Source of the DNA: Caprella mutica
Lineage: Eukaryota > Arthropoda > Malacostraca > Amphipoda > Caprellidae
Assembly (NCBI GenBank): GCA_947561585.1
Contig: CANNZV010000867.1
Location: 1-64,000, forward strand
Length of the DNA stretch: 64,000 nucleotides
Reading direction: 5' to 3'
Positions 25,737-37,400 of this stretch are shown here, piece by piece. Made by a program: the position numbers and the translations under genes. Numbering within the stretch: the first letter of the stretch is position 1; each line of letters starts with the position of its first letter. The notes under the pieces are model-generated. The model was not told the origin of the DNA. It made no database searches and worked only from the letters and a program-made list of their open reading frames with translations.

Positions 25737-26505
25737 ACACATGGTACTGATGTGTGTTACACATGGTACTGATATGTGTTACACATGGTATTGATATGGG
25801 AAACATATTGTATTGATATGGGTAACATATGGTATAGATATGGGTAACATATGGTACTGATATGGGTAACATATGGTAAAGATATGGGTAACATATGGTA
25901 TTGATATGGGTAACATATGGTACAGATATGGGTAACATATGGTACAGATATGGGTAACATATGGTATTGATATGGGTAACATATGGTTTTGATATGGGTA
26001 ACATATGGTTTTGATATGGGTAACATATGGTAGAGATATGGGTAACATATGGTTTTGATATGGGTAACATATGGTTTTGATATGGGTAACATATGTAACA
26101 TATATGGGTAACATAAGGTACATATATGGGTAACATATGGTACAGATATGGGTAACATATAGTACAGATATGGGTAACATATGGTACAGATATGGGTAAC
26201 ATATGGTACAGATATGGGTAACATATGGTTTTGATATGGGTAACATATGGTTTTGATATGGGTAACATATGGTAGAGATATGGGTAACATATGGTAGAGA
26301 TATGGGTAACATATGGTTTTGATATGGGTAACATATGTAACAGATATGGGTAACATATGGTACATATATGGGTAACATATGGTACAGATATGGGTAACAT
26401 ATGGTACAGATATGGGTAACATATGGTACAGATATGGGTAACATATAGTACAGATATGGGTAACATATGGTACAGATATGTGTTACACATGGTACTGATA
26501 AGTGG
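25737..26505. repeat. 22-bp array, about 35 units (B1)
   Basis: Unit GGTAACATATGGTACAGATA + TG, with variants TTTTGATATG and TATTGATATG. Neither orientation of the unit brings stops into the minus-strand frames, so 221- to 312-residue open frames (MLPISVPYVTHICTICYPY-type repeats) arise in all three minus frames. I regard them as artefacts. Confidence 0.95.
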
Positions 26506-26532
26506 TTTTGTTATGGTTAACATGTGTATTCC

Positions 26533-26571
26533 ATATGTTATACATGTGGCAAAACCACATGTATAACATAT
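26533..26571. other. Perfect 17-bp hairpin near the right end of element (iii) B1
   Basis: ATATGTTATACATGTGG, loop CAAAA, then the exact reverse complement. It lies 77 bp inside the right terminus. It is identical at 30488-30526 in B2. Confidence 0.9.
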
Positions 26572-27582
26572 CGTCCAAGGTTCCAAAAATCAACATTGTA
26601 ACCACATTGTTATAATGTGGACATAACCATGTGGAAATGTTTGCAGGGAACTGCCGAGTGAAACACAGTGCGTGTGACTGAGTCTTTTTATTAGTGATCT
26701 GCAATAGTAGACATAAAGATACATGAATATTTATCTAATATACAATGAAGCATTAAAATATTATGGTATCCGATTAAAATTCAAACCTATATATGAAATG
26801 AACAAGAGTATCAAACTTACTTTGGGTATTTGGGCTTGGTACGTAAACTGAATTAAGTATATGTGCATGAAGTGCTGTGTAATTGTTAAATAAGATGATA
26901 TTTGGAACTGCGAACATAGAAGACGAAAGTAACATTCTAGTGGATAATTATAACAGAATTAACGAAAATAACTAAAGTGCAACTGTAACGGAAATAGGGT
27001 CCATGAAGTTTTAATTGAGAGCGAGAAAACTAGTTAGGAAAAGATGTTAGAAGAAATACAAGAAACTGTGAGATAGTAGCAAAATAGTCAGAAAGCGATT
27101 TATAGAAATAGTCAGAAAAGCGATAGAGGAAGTTAAATACAAGAGACTCTGAAGAGACAGTCAAATAGGAAAGTGGCTCTCCAAGCAAAAGAGGGACAGA
27201 TGAAAGTAAATTGGTAGGTGACTAATTTCATAGGTGATATTAATGAGTGAAAATAGAGAAAAGAATAATTAATAATATTGAAGATGCTATAGGAAACTAA
27301 ATGTTAAAACAGAAAATGGGTAACATTCAGAGAAATAAACTAGTGAAATCTATTAAACTAATAATGATAAGAGGAATGAGATCTAGCTATGAAACATGTA
27401 GACTGATAAATTTAATAGTTTTGATGGCATCAAAAGTCAGCTACAATTCTAAGATAAGAGGTATTTCCCTGCAAACATTTCCACATGGCATACACATGGA
27501 TGCCATGTGGTTGGATGGTTATAATATGGCAATATGTTTTTAAGATGTATCATCCACATTGAAACAACCAAAACACTTAAAT

Positions 27583-28770
27583 AACAGATGTTAACCATGT
27601 GTAATTTACCACATTGAAACCACATGTCAATTACCATTTCAATAACAGATGTTAACCATGTGTAATTTACCACATTGAAACCACATGTCAATTACCATTT
27701 CAATAACAGATGTTAACCATGTGTAATTTACCACATTAAAACCACATGTCAATGACCATTTCAATAACAGATGTTAACCATGTGTAATATACCAAATCAA
27801 AACCACATGTCAATGACCATTTCAATAACAGATGTTAACCATGTGGTTACGCAATATCATAACCACATGTTTAAAACCATACTGAAACCATATATTATAG
27901 ATATTTAATTATAAACATAAAACATTGTAATTGGCATGTGGTTTTAATGTGGTAAATTACACATGGTTAACATCTGTTATTGAAATGGTAATCGACATGT
28001 GGTTTTAATGTGGTAAATTACACATGGTTAACAACTGTTATTGAAATGGTAATTGACATGTGGTTTCAATGTGGTAAATTACACATGGATAACATCTGTT
28101 ATTGAAATGGTAATTGACATGTGGTTTCAATGTTGTAAATTACACATGGTTAACATCTGTTATTGAAATGGTAATCGACATGTGGTTTTAATGTGGTAAA
28201 TTACACATGGTTAACATCTGTTATTAAAATGGTAATTGACATGTGGTTTCAATGTGGTAAATTTCACATGGTTAACATCTGTTATTGAAATGGTAATTGA
28301 CATGTGGTTTTAATGTGGTAAATTACTCATGGTTAACATCTGTTATTGAAATGGTAATTGACATGTGGTTTCAATGTGGTAAATTTCACATGGTTAACAT
28401 CTGTTATTGAAATGGTAATCGACAAGTGGTTTCAATGTGGTAAATTTCACATGGTTAACATCTGTTATTGAAATGGTAATTGACATGTGGTTTTAATGTC
28501 GTAACTTACTCATGGTTAACATCTGTTATTGAAATGGTAATTGACATGTGGTTTTAATGTGGTAAATTACTCATGGTTAACATCTGTTATTGAAATGGTA
28601 ATTGACATGTGGTTTTAATGTGGTAAATTATACATGGTTAACATCTATTATTGAAATGGTATTGGCATGTGGTTTTAATGTGGTAAATTACATATGGTTA
28701 ACATCTGTTATTGAAATTGTAAATGGCATGTGGTTGTAATGTGGTAAATTACACATGGTTAACTTCTGTT
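27583..28770. repeat. Facing 61-bp satellite arrays (B2)
   Basis: About 4 forward and 13 inverted units of the same satellite as at 15600-18880, around the conserved spacer. Some inverted units share TTACTCATGG or TTTCACATGG variants, which mark local expansions. Confidence 0.93.
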
Positions 28771-29186
28771 ACTTTTGAACTCTAAATACAATTATGTGAA
28801 AGAGGGCAATCAATCTACTCATTGTACATATAATTACAGTAGAACTCCACTATATTCAACTCCTGTATAGTGAGCCATCCTGTTTAGTAGAACCCTGTTT
28901 AGCGAACTAACTTTTATAGTCAAAATATTTAGTTTAGTTTGCCACAAATTGCCTTGTTTTCTATGAATATCTATATAGTAAATTAGTTGTATTCCATGAA
29001 AGTTCTTCCGGTATAAATTTTCTTTAATGAAGTCATGTGTAGTGTGATCCGTTCTGATATTTAGAGTACTGAGAAATTAAATACACTGAATAATGAATAT
29101 ATTTGAAAAGAAAGAAAATATTTTATGTAGTCTGCCATGGTAATGCTAGTTTTCTATACAACTCTTATATCATCTACACTCTACAG

Positions 29187-29818
29187 CAAGGGTGGCCAAA
29201 TGCAGCACTCATTGCTATTTTAGCTCTCAGAGCAGCACTCGTGCCCACCAGGGAAAAGGTGCTTTATTTTCTTCCAAAGAAAATTTAGAGTATTTAGCCC
29301 TGACTGCTTTATAAATTACAAGGATATATAATATAAAAGAGGATGGTAAGATAATTGAAGAACAGAATATTTATAATTACCTTGATACTCTGTTAGTTAA
29401 TTTTATACGTTAATAAGGTATTTTGGTACCCTTACACTGGTAAGAATTTGTGCAATAATTTTTATTTCCTTTTTTTAATAAGTTGGGAAGCAATTGTCAT
29501 TTATCCTGTGATTTTATGAATTAGTTATTAAATTTTTTATTACTTGAATGCAAAACAACTTATTTTTGTTTTTATTGTGAAAAAAGAAAAGTATAATTAT
29601 GTATCATTTATTAATTGCTTTTAATTCAAATAATTAATATACTACAAATATTTATGTTCCAAATATGTACGATTGTACGTACCTCAATAAAATCTATCTC
29701 CCCTACTCTCATTTTAATTACTCAGTATCCCCTGCAATTTAAGAAACGAAAAGAAAATGGTAACTGCAATGTTATTCCATATTTCGGCAATGAAAAACAC
29801 AACATGTGCCCACCCATG
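29187..29818. mobile_element. hAT-like non-autonomous element nested in element (iii) B2
   Basis: Ends CAAGGGTGGCC and GCCCACCCATG; flanking octamers CTCTACAG (29179-29186) and CTCTAAAG (29819-29826) differ at one base. It occupies the same position as 24766-25431, so it entered element (iii) before B1 and B2 separated. Confidence 0.68.
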
Positions 29819-29900
29819 CTCTAAAGTGAAGTAAATCATCTAAAGTGAATATAAATTTATTAATTATAACTTCTAAAAGCTACTTCTATCATGTCCAGGA

Positions 29901-29972
29901 TGGCTCAGTGGATATGTCCCAGACTCAAAAGTTCAAAACAACAGCAAACTACAGGGACCCTAGTTCGATTCC
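29901..29972 (+). promoter_or_regulatory. tRNA-like internal promoter in element (iii) B2
   Basis: TGGCTCAGTGG (29901-29911) is a full A-box match and AGTTCGATTCC (29962-29972) a B box, 50 bp apart. Transcription by RNA polymerase III is possible; no clear T-run terminator or A-rich tail marks a complete SINE. Confidence 0.62.
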
Positions 29973-30129
29973 GGAAACACCTCTTCATTTCTTTCCCCAT
30001 TTCTTCCAATTTAATTTGTATATAACAATATGTAACATTAAACTAAATAATATATAGGCGAATTACATATACACTATATACAGTAAAGTAAGAAATGGCA
30101 ATAAAATTAGTATGATCTTTTTGATTTCT

Positions 30130-30455
30130 TGACACATGGTACTGATGTGTGTTACACATGGTACTGATATGTGTTTCACATGGTATTGATATGGGTAACA
30201 TATGGTACTGATATGGGTAACATATGGTACAGATATGGGTAACATATGGTATTGATATGGGTAACATATGGTATTGATATGGGTAACATATGGTACAGAT
30301 ATGGGTAACATATGGTATTGATATGGGTAACATATGGTATTGATATGGGTAACATATGGTACAGATATGGGTAACATATGGTATTGATATGGGTAACATA
30401 TGGTACAGATATGTGTTACACATGGTACAGATATGTGTTACACATGGTACTGTTA
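30130..30455. repeat. 22-bp array, about 15 units (B2)
   Basis: Same unit as 25737-26505. Apparent minus-strand proteins of 104 and 126 residues are read across it and are artefacts of the repeat. Confidence 0.95.
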
Positions 30456-31144
30456 TGTGGTTTTGTTATGGTTAACATGTGTATTCCATATGTTATACAT
30501 GTGGCAAAACCACATGTATAACATATCGTCCAAGGTTCCAAAAATCAACATTGTAACCACATTGTTATAATGTGGACATAACCACATGGTATACATGTGG
30601 AAATGTTTGCAGGGTTAAAGCTATATCACCGACTATGGGTAAGTGAATAGTATTTAGCTACCTATTATAATGTTACTATTATGCAAATTTAGAATTCGCG
30701 AATAAATGTTGTACATTCGTCACATTGTAATTATTATATAATTATTTTAATTTTATTATGAATATTGTAATTTAATTATAAATATTGTTATTTATTTGTA
30801 ATTTATTATGAAATATTATAAATTATAAATATTCTAATTTATTTGTAATTGTATTTAGTTGTAAATGTGATTATTTATTATACGTTGTATATATTATTTT
30901 CAAGAAGCAATACTGTTCCGTCCAAATGGCTAAATGACAGTCCGAAATATATTTTGATCAATTATTTTATCTGAATAGGTGATTGATACTGTTCCTGTAA
31001 CTTGATAGCTTGGAAACGTTAACTTTATTCAAATGATATCTAGGTTTGTTCAATGTTAATCTAGCAGAGTGTAGGATAGTGTCTTGTGGCTTGTGCTAAT
31101 GTTTTAGTTTATCTTAACCAATTAGGCTATGAGAATTTGAACTA

Positions 31145-31565
31145 CAGGGTGGGGCATAAGTTTGGAAGCAAATGAAAGTGCATATTATAATCCAACGAAA
31201 AATATATTTATTAATTTACAGTTATGTATTATTACATAAGGGTTTTAAGAATTCAAAAATCATAAATTTATTCAAAATGTCTCCCCTTGTTTTTAATAAC
31301 AGCCTCAAATCTCCTCCGAACTCCTCCTACTGCGGCACGCAACTGTTCTTGTGAAATTTCCTTCCAAGATCTCTGGAGCGAACGCTTTAAATCATCCACA
31401 CTGCGATGGAATTTACCACAGGCCTTTGATTCAAGAATGGACCATACCGAAAAGTCCATAGGATTAACATCTGGGAAGCAGGGAGGCCACATTTCTTTGG
31501 ACCAAAACCGTGGAAGATGGTCATGGCACCAGTTTTGAGTGACATTTGCAGTATGTGCACCTGTA
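31145..31565 (-). mobile_element. Truncated mariner-like element (copy B)
   Basis: Duplicate of 6420-6840: TIR after TA at 31143-31144, C-terminal transposase frame 31268-31563 (minus) with the WPPCFPDVNPMDFS block. It is virtually unchanged from copy A. Confidence 0.85.
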
Positions 31566-31580
31566 TAACTTTCCGGTACT

Positions 31581-31888
31581 AGGACAGAATGCCTACGGAC
31601 AAATTACCTACGGACAAAATGCCTACAGACAAAATGTCTAACGGACAGAAAGCCTAACGGACAAAATGCCTAAAGGACAAAATACCTACGGACAAAATGC
31701 CTACAGACAAAATGTCTAACGGACAGAAAGCCTAACGGACAAAATGCCTAAAGGACAAAATACCTACGGACAAAATGCCTACAGACAAAATGTCTAACGG
31801 ACAGAAAGCCTAACGGACAAAATGCCTAAAGGACAAAATGCCTAACGGACAAAATACCTAACGGACAAAATGCCTAATGTACAAAATA
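31581..31888. repeat. 78-bp higher-order tandem repeat (copy B)
   Basis: Same array as 6857-7161, with the same number of units. Confidence 0.9.
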
Positions 31889-33282
31889 TATGAATAAAGA
31901 AAGTGGAAATTGTAAAATAATGACGTAAAAGAATGTTGCCAAGTGAATATAAGAATTTACTCCATATTTAAATAAAAGGGCAAAATAGAAAACATTGAAG
32001 TGATATCTGTAATGGATTGATTATTGGTAAATAAAGAACAGAATACATTATACTGTAATATAACTTGAACATCAAATAAATTTTTTTTAAATTTCTGTAA
32101 AACATAAGAAAAAAATGTATACTACGTCCCAGTTACAAATCATAAAGAATACATTTTTTTTCCATCGGAACTTCTAATACTATAAAGTTAGTTGAATAAA
32201 ACAAATATCGGCGGCATTTTTTATAAGCAGAGTAGGTAATTGCATGTCAGTACTAACTTATATATACATGTAATTACTTAACTTGCTTTAGAACTTCAAA
32301 AGCAACTATACTATTGATTGAAGATGATTATAGCTATCTAAAAGAATAAACAATATTTAAAAAAATGAAAATAGAATTTGATGATTTTAGATATCTTTAT
32401 AAAAATGAAAATAGAAAAAGATGATTATAGATATCCAATAAAAATGGCAAGATGTAGGAAGATTATATTTTTAGAGCGATTTGATAAATAGAGCAAACAT
32501 TTTAGTGATAAATCACAAACACAGTGAAACGAAATAAGAGTGTTTACACTAAGCACGCTGAGTTACAAATGTTCATATTCAATGTGAAAGTGATTTAATA
32601 AACTTTCTCTGACACAAAACTTTTTGTTTCCTCTTGGTCTAACTTATTTTAAATTTTGGTCCTCAACTTCAATATTAGATCAAGCACTTATTTTAGTGGT
32701 ATGATTACATATTAGAATCATAGTAGTTAGTATGTGATCCAATATATCTTGTTCATCGAAAAATTCTAAATAACGATTAGTAAAGAAAATAAAATTTGAT
32801 TTAAATAAGAATGATGAAACGTACAAAATTTTCGCAAGTCTTAAATTATTAATTGGGATATACAAAATTGTGCTATTCATCGAAAATTCGATACGACTTT
32901 GGTCACCTAAAACTATTTTCCCTCAAAATAAATTGATTTCAGCAACAATGTGTCATATAAAAAATTAGTTTCTGCTAATCCATCATACATTATCTTCAAT
33001 GTCATTTCCAGTGTCCAGGAAAAATATTAATATGTTAAATAAAGTTTATGTATAGGATCATTAAGATGAAAACCGTGTAAAATTCAGTTCAATATATATT
33101 TTTAATATTCTTTTTAAAGTTTTTAATACTTGGTGTGAGCCAATACTTTATTATAATAGTGAAGATAATTTAGTGAGAAGGAAATTTAAAATATTGTCGC
33201 TTCAATTATGTCGGGGTTTCTACGAAGGGGCTTTCAATTACGTAGGGGCTTTAATTACGAAGGGGTTTTTACGTGTGCTGCA

Positions 33283-33799
33283 GAATCAGAGGCCATATAA
33301 CTGACTTCAAAAAGTAATTTTATTAAGGGATTAGAAGAAGTAGTCAGAAAAGAAAGTGGTTCATGATCAAAGTCAAATAACACCTGTCGGTGACAAGCTC
33401 ATGGATGCAGAAAAGCTACTCTGTGAATGTAGTCATTCACCAAGGCATGTGACGAAAAGGTACACCAGCACAGGTGGCTGCAGAGGAAAAGAGGAAGAGA
33501 AAAATGAAGAGGTGATAGTAAATGGAGCCTAAGAGTGTACATATCACAATATCTAAGACCTCGTAATAGTGGAACGTAACCCTAGCGCTATCTTGTGTTC
33601 CTTTTCGTCACATTCGTTGGTAAGTGACTACATTCACGGAATAGCTTTTCTACATCCATGAGCTCGTCACTGACGGTGGTAGGTGACTTTGTTCATGGAG
33701 CCACATTTCTTTCTGACTATTTCTTTCAGTCCCTTGAAATTAATTTCCTTATGTCATTACTCATTAGAGAATTGGCCTTTGGTACCGATGCATCAACGT
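33283..33799. repeat. Foldback of the dispersed about 300-bp family (copy B)
   Basis: Duplicate of 8549-9072 with a few substitutions. The flanks 31889-33282 and 33800-35683 repeat the non-coding content of 7162-8548 and 9073-10878. Confidence 0.75.
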
Positions 33800-36010
33800 T
33801 AAACCCTCACTAAAATTATTCATTTCCCCATTCTACTTGAATTTCCCCCATTTTAACAGATTTTTTACCATTCTGCCAGCTCTCCCTCCATTCTGCCAGC
33901 TCTCCCTCCATTCTATCAGATTTTTCCCATTCTACCTGATTTTCTTCCATTCTACCTGATTGTTAAGTTGCCCTTATTTATATGGGACTGATAGTTAATT
34001 ATCACCTATTTTCTAAGTAGGTGTAACAAAATAATGAACTTATCCCATAGAGCAATTTAAGTCTCTGGGTTCTTTTTAACTTTTATAAGTTTGATTCTTT
34101 AACTCGAAGAATTTGGAGGTAATTAATTGAATTCTATTAAACTGACAAATAATGTATAAAGATTTCAGGGAAGTAAATTAAACACAAGGAAAGTTCTAAA
34201 TGATTGTAATCAGATTTATGTTGGAATAGTACAAAGTTATAAGACTTACGCACAAGTCTTTAAAATAAACACAACACAAGTTTTAAATAAACTAGGGGTT
34301 GAATAAACTAAGGGGTTTAATTAAACAAAGGTTTTGAGTAGCCATCTCACAACGCCCTCTTGGCTTGGTCAAGTCCGACTGGACTTGGTCCGACCAACCA
34401 GTCTTCAGGAGTGTATCACGAACTATCAACGGGTTAGTTAGGTGCTGACTGTTTATAAAGGCTGACAAATGGTGGAAATCCCCTTCAGCGAAGGATAAGT
34501 TTGAATACACTTCTGTTAAGGTACTGTCGTACTGATAGTACTTTCCAAAGATGTTTTTCTACTACAGCAGATAGAAATAACACACAATGCATTATTCGAA
34601 TTTAACACGCTAGTGGTAATGGCTTTCAATACGAATAACATATATATAGATCGAACAGTTTTACGTCGATATCTCTAAAGTGAAACCTGATTTGCTAATA
34701 AACATCCAATTTAAGCATATTATTCCAGAGTCCTCTGTTAACTTAATACATGATCAGAAATGTTACAAGTTCCTAACTATTAATTAAGTATTTCAATTAG
34801 AATAATTGAAATACTTACTTAATTCCATTTAAATTAATTTAGTAGTTAGTACTAATTTCAATTCTATCTATAGAAAAAGAACTCCGTAATGCTCCATATT
34901 TCAAAGTTATATAACTTGAGTTACAAAGATTCATGAAGTTATACACCTGAGTACAAATTTATAAAGTTATATTTTTAGTTACAAGTTATAAAGTTATGTT
35001 CTGAGGTTACAAATTATATAAGCGGCTTACATCAAAGCTATTCGTTTATAATTATATTCGAGCGCCTAGCGAGAATAACATGGTCATAAATTTAAATAGC
35101 ATTTCCTCTTAGTTAGTGAATAGTTAAGATTATAAGATAATGCCTGATTAAATGATTATATCAAAATTATAGAAATTGAAAGATTTTGTAAAGATACAAG
35201 TTCAGCTTATTAACAATAGATGATTGTTATTTCTGATTTCTCCCCAGATTATACCACATTCTACCTGATTTCCCCCCATATCTCCTCATTGTACCTGATT
35301 TTCCCCCATTCTACCTGATTTCCTCATTCTTACTGATTTCCCCTAATTTTCCTGATTTCCCCCAATCAACTTGATTTCCCCCATCTTGCCAGCTGTTTAA
35401 TGAAAATTTATTTCTGTGGACGATATTATGGTCCGCTTACACATGTATCAACACATGACGATAAAAGGGTAATGACATGTATGACGATACCTATTTGGTT
35501 TCAATATGATATGTCGATAATTGGAGTTTTTTTAATATAATATTTGATTCAATGTAGATTAATTTATACTAAACGAATAGCATAAAACTTAATATGGTTT
35601 AAAAGATTTTAATGTTATCTTTTAGTTGGTTTTGTTGTGGATGCATTAGTAGAAAGGAGAGTTAAACAATAATAATAGTTTTAAAGGGTGGCACAAAAAA
35701 AAAAAAAAAAAAAAAAAAAAATTCAAACTAGTTTATTTCACAAACTATAAAACCTAGGTAATTTTCTAAAAACACAGTTTTATTCGTTCACTTGTTTGCA
35801 TCTATCTTGATAATCTGTTAAGAGTTACGACAAAAATAAAACATCCTGCAGCGAATTAAAAAAGGTAAATAAAAAGTGCTTGCGCGAGGACGAAATATAC
35901 GAAAAAAAAAAATCCTAATAGCCTTAATAGATTTAATTCATTTTATATGGATGTAAAAACAATAAATTCTATTATTTTTTGTTGTCTCGAAACTAACTGT
36001 CGAGTGAAAC

Positions 36011-36397
36011 GGGGTACGGTCAAGAGCCCCCCCGGTCAAGAGCCCCCCCGGTCATGAGCCCCCCCGGTCATGAGCCCCCCCGGTCATGAGCCCCCCCCTC
36101 CATGTTTTTTTAATCCTTATTTACCTAGTTAAACAAATGAAGAACTTAGATAGAAATAACTGAGAGTTGCTAATGTAGTTTGTTGTATCCGCTAGATTGT
36201 TGTACTGCACACTTCATGATTGTTTAATGACCTGGCAGGGGGGTTCGGGGGGCGGCACGCCCCCCTATATACATATATTTTATGTCTAATCAGTAATGAA
36301 CTACAAAAGTGTCAATAAGGATTAAATAATATAGGTAAATAAGGATTTAAAAACAGGGGGGCTCGTGACCGGGGGGGGGGGCTTATGACCTACACCC
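36011..36397. mobile_element. GGGGTACGGTC MITE, second copy, with 9-bp target duplication
   Basis: Same ends as 497-852 (GGGGTACGGTCAAGAGCCCC ... TTATGACCTACACCC), flanked by a perfect GAGTGAAAC repeat (36002-36010 and 36398-36406). The equivalent place in copy A (about 11186-11194) has one GAGTGAAAC and no element. The left side carries extra copies of a 16-bp GGTCATGAGCCCCCCC unit. Confidence 0.92.
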
Positions 36398-37285
36398 GAG
36401 TGAAACACAGTGCGTATGACTGAGTCTTTATTATAGTGATCTGCCAGGACAGACAAAAAACACATAAATATTTATCTAGGTAATATGAAATTAATATTTA
36501 AAACATTTAGGTATAGGATCAATTTTAAAACAATATGTAATGAAGGGTTTCAGACAAACTTACTTTGGGTATTTGGGCTTAGTACATTTAGAACGAATTA
36601 AGGTACGTGCATGAAGTGCTTTTTGTAATTGTTAAAATAAGTAGATAGTAATGACTGCGAACAAATAAGACAAAATGAGCATCCTAGTAAATAATAGTAT
36701 AGTATTAACGAAAATAACTAAAGTACACTGTAACGGAAATAGGGTCTATGAAGTTTTAATTGAGAGCGAAAGAACTAGTTAGGACATAGATTTGGGAGTG
36801 GTACAAGGAACTGTGAAATAGTAGCAAGATAGTCAGAAAGCGATAAAGGAAATTAAATAAAAGGGACTCTGAAGAGACAGTCAAAATAGAAGAGTGTCTC
36901 TCCAGACAAAAGAGGGACAGATGAAAGTAAATTAGTAAGAGACTAATTTCATGTGATATTAACAATGAACGAAAATAGAGAAAAGAATAATAATATTGAA
37001 GTTGCTATAGTTTAAACTAAATTTTAGAACAGAAAGTGGGTAACATTAACAGGTTTAAACTATTGTGAAATCTATTAAATCAATAATGATATGATGAATG
37101 ATATCTAGCTATAACACATGGAAACTGAACAATTTAACAGTTTCAATGGCTTCAAAAGCCGGCTACAAATCTAAGATATGGGATTTCAAGTTATATCACC
37201 GACTATGGGTAACTGAATCCGTTTCTACCATTATACAAAAAAGAATTCGCGGATAAATGTTATACATTCATCACATTTGTAATAA
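36398..37285 (+). repeat. 0.9-kb repeat, right member
   Basis: Together with 35990-36010 it matches 5060-6000 (and 26649-27466 plus 30615-30720) in direct orientation, ending near AAGAATTCGCGGATAAATG. No coding is seen. Confidence 0.6.
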
Positions 37286-37400
37286 ATAAGAGAAAATAAA
37301 AAAATGAATCTCAATTAGAAAGTTGGTTTTTGAGATGAAACTGATATCTTTATAAAATCATTTCGGCGTTAATTTTTATTTCAAATTCGAAACCCTCAAA

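Larger units (their letters stand above)
22683..26648 (+). mobile_element. Element (iii), full-length copy B1
   Basis: Perfect terminal inverted repeats CCCTGCAAACATTTCCACAT / reverse complement at 22683 and 26648, flanked by AA on each side. Copy A (about 5065) has the uninterrupted site. Layout from left: TIR; 61-bp array in forward orientation (22800-23490, about 11 units); spacer; 61-bp array inverted (23575-24355, about 13 units); unique interior with a nested hAT-like element and a tRNA-like segment; 22-bp array (25737-26505); hairpin; TIR. No transposase is present, so movement must have been driven in trans. The 2-bp target duplication and array-rich ends would fit the CMC (CACTA/Mirage) group; that is inference. 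Confidence 0.9.
27467..30614 (+). mobile_element. Element (iii), full-length copy B2
   Basis: Same termini as B1 (CCCTGCAAACATTTCCACAT at 27467, inverted at 30614), flanked by TT on both sides (27465-27466 and 30615-30616). The copy A site near 5888 is uninterrupted. It has the same order of parts, with shorter arrays: about 4 forward 61-bp units (27583-27848), spacer, about 13 inverted units (27935-28770), unique interior, nested hAT-like element, tRNA-like segment, about 15 units of the 22-bp repeat (30130-30455), hairpin and terminus. Confidence 0.9.
20561..36847 (+). repeat. Copy B of the long direct segmental duplication
   Basis: Starts with the same TGTCTTAGATAATTCAATAA as position 1 and ends after CGATAAA at 36847. 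It is longer than copy A because it holds two copies of element (iii) and a MITE, and it lacks element (i). A small extra block of about 100 bp lies near 35345-35470, and the A run at 35694 is longer. Confidence 0.93.

Noticed and set aside
25648..26586. 312-residue open frame (and two of 221) on the minus strand with MLPISVPYVTHICTICYPY repeats
   Set aside because: It is read across a 22-bp tandem repeat that lacks stops in all three minus frames. Frame openness follows from the unit, and no start context or conserved protein is seen. The same applies to the 104- and 126-residue frames at 30043-30423.
22683..26648. Element (iii) as a Helitron, because of the 3'-side hairpin
   Set aside because: It has true terminal inverted repeats and a 2-bp target duplication. 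The hairpin is 77 bp from the end, and there are no TC/CTRR ends.
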